Positions 50,764 to 51,637 of a DNA stretch of 51,637 nt are shown piece by piece. Within the stretch, counting starts at the first letter, position 1; each line of letters begins with the position of its first letter. Below the pieces are notes generated by a model that was given only the letters and a program-made list of their open reading frames with translations, was not told where the DNA came from and searched no databases. Source of the DNA: Nocardiopsis sp. MG754419 (lineage in GTDB: Bacteria; Actinomycetota; Actinomycetes; Streptosporangiales; Streptosporangiaceae); assembly GCF_018207095.1 (NCBI RefSeq), contig NZ_QOCZ01000030.1, positions 1 to 51,637 on the forward strand, read 5' to 3'. A program made the translations under genes and the position numbers.

Positions 50764-51527
50764 ATGCTGTTCTAACCTGCCGCGCTGCCGTTGTCACGCC
50801 GCACCCTCAACCTCACCGCCCGCACCATTCGCGCTCACCGCGCCCGCACCGGGTCCCGATGGCGTCGCCTGGAGTCGGCGCAACAGGCCCTGCTGGTCCT
50901 GGTCCACCTGTACAAGGGCGAACCGTTCGCCCAGGTCGCGGCCGGGCTCGACGTCGGAACCACGACCGCTTGGCGGTACGTGCGCGAGACCACGGCCCTG
51001 CTCGCCGCCCAGGCCCCACCCTCGGACAAGGACTGCGCCGCACCCGCCGCAAGGGTTGGGCGTACGTGATCGTCGACGGCACTCTCATCACCTGCGACCG
51101 CGTCGCGGCCGACCGGCCTTTCTACTCCGGCAAGCACAAGCAACATGGCATGAACATCCAGGTCGTCGCGGCCCCCGACGGCGAACCGCTGTGGACGTCG
51201 TGGTCGCTGCCCGGAGCGGTGCGCGACACCAGGGCCGCCCGGGTATGGAAGATCTCCGAGCGCATCGAGGCCGCCGGCCTCATCGGGCTCGGTGACAAGG
51301 GCTACGTCGGGCTGGCGGACGTGGTGTTCTGCCCGTTCAAGGGCCGGGGCAAGCCGCAGTGGAAGAAGGACGCCAACTCCGCCGACGCCAAGCTTCGCAG
51401 CCCGGGTGAGCGCGCGATCGCCCAGCTCAAGCAGTGGGACATCCTGCGCCGCCTACGCTGCTGCCCACAACGCGCAGGGGAGATCACCCGCGCGGTGCTG
51501 GTCCTTCAGCTCCGAGAAGCAGGATAA
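50764..51527 (+). pseudogene. IS5-family transposase, nonsense and frameshift
   Basis: The family's usual protein starts MLFY...LPLSRRTL; here ATG at 50764 gives MLF then TAA (50773) where a Tyr codon is expected, then PAALPLSRRTL continues in frame. The N-terminal helical domain (SRWRRLESAQQALLVLVHLY, AAGLDVGTTTAWRYV) runs to AAQAP near 51017; the catalytic part (YVIVDGTLI with the first Asp, RPFYSGKHKQHGMNIQV, GDKGYVGLADV with the second, SPGERAIAQLKQW with the Glu) continues in another frame from PTLGQGL. Restoring one C in the run at 51014-51017 would join them. So two lesions. Confidence 0.85.
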
Positions 51528-51540
51528 GAAAGGCTCACTG
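51523..51540 (-). repeat. Right terminal inverted repeat of the IS
   Basis: Complement of the left end, 16 of 18 matches; it begins four bases before the transposase TAA. Confidence 0.85.
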
Positions 51541-51552
51541 GAGTCTTTCCTC

Positions 51553-51637
51553 TTGAGACCGCTCCCCTTGCGCTCGGTCGTGGCCACAACGGCCGCCGCG
51601 ACTCTGACCCTCGGCCTGCTCTCAGCCCCACCCGCCT
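51553..51637 (+). CDS. Secreted protein, N-terminus only (runs off the window)
   Basis: 28 codons from a TTG that has TGGAG about 9 bases upstream. Translation gives a basic start (MRPLPLRS), a hydrophobic core VVATTAAATLTLGLL and SAPPA, a typical Sec signal peptide with the cleavage site at or just past the edge. The IS right end is 12 bases upstream, so the gene's promoter has probably been displaced or replaced by the element. Confidence 0.6.
   Translation, partial: MRPLPLRSVVATTAAATLTLGLLSAPPA

Larger units (their letters stand above)
50634..51540 (+). mobile_element. IS5-like insertion sequence, 907 bp, transposase inactivated
   Basis: Bounded by 18-bp imperfect terminal inverted repeats, 16 of 18 matching: CAGTGAGCCTTTTTCATC on the left and the complement of GATAAGAAAGGCTCACTG on the right. 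The interior encodes a DDE transposase of the IS5/ISL2-like kind. No target-site duplication of 2-4 bases is visible at the flanks. Confidence 0.85.

Noticed and set aside
51009..51030. Programmed -1 frameshift in the IS transposase
   Set aside because: The C run is short and not a good tandem-slippery heptamer, and a separate nonsense codon at 50773 already indicates decay; kept only as an alternative to test.
1..51637. CRISPR arrays, tRNA or rRNA genes
   Set aside because: No regularly spaced repeats and no tRNA or rRNA signature were seen by eye; tRNAscan-SE and a CRISPR finder would be decisive.

Overview
The window looks like chromosomal DNA of a high-GC actinobacterium. Third codon positions are almost all G or C, GTG and TTG starts are common, lipoproteins are of the Gram-positive type, and there are DmdR/IdeR-type iron boxes and a DevR-type regulator. 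Protein style suggests the Nocardiopsaceae/Streptosporangiales; that placement is an inference. No tRNA, rRNA or CRISPR array was seen.

Layout. 1-3100 (minus): an ABC importer of the FecCD/BtuCD type (binding lipoprotein plus two permeases, the second cut by the window edge) behind a well-formed cobalamin riboswitch, so it probably imports a corrinoid rather than a ferric siderophore. 3490-9120: an L-carnitine catabolic divergon. Carnitine dehydrogenase, a BKACE enzyme that cleaves 3-dehydrocarnitine, and a betainyl-CoA thioesterase lie beside a fused XRE-TetR regulator and a divergent BCCT transporter. 9350-15130: singletons (type B carboxylesterase, SDR, PP2C phosphatase, methyltransferase, Nudix hydrolase).

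15430-29320: an organic-acid island built around four MmgE/PrpD-family proteins. On the minus strand two prpD-like genes, an AbrB-family membrane protein, an isopropylmalate-dehydrogenase-like enzyme and an SDR form a tightly coupled operon. Divergently, tctCBA (tripartite tricarboxylate transporter) is followed by a third prpD-like gene, an IclR regulator, a fourth prpD-like gene and a GntR/UTRA regulator. Citrate synthase, methylisocitrate lyase and CoA-transferase genes are absent, so this is not the ordinary methylcitrate cycle; the substrate is open. 30290-37670: a sugar-acid operon (Ldh2-type dehydrogenase, TRAP transporter, L-fuconate-dehydratase-like enolase, FAH-family dehydratase/hydrolase, GntR/FCD regulator) behind a promoter with a perfect 12-bp palindrome at the predicted transcription start.

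38170-42170 is sparsely coding and partly decayed: two orphan membrane-protein genes of less GC-rich composition and the remains of a two-gene STAND (NB-ARC/TPR) locus. 42170-44840: a DevR/DosR-like response regulator, an XRE-PPOX protein and a CBS-BON protein, a hypoxia/dormancy-like set. 45430-49310: an Fbp-type ferric iron ABC importer behind two overlapping iron boxes. 49850-51640: an AT-richer cassette of three tiny genes (glycine-rich peptide plus two membrane proteins), a 907-bp IS5-like element with a broken transposase, and the first 28 codons of a secreted protein.
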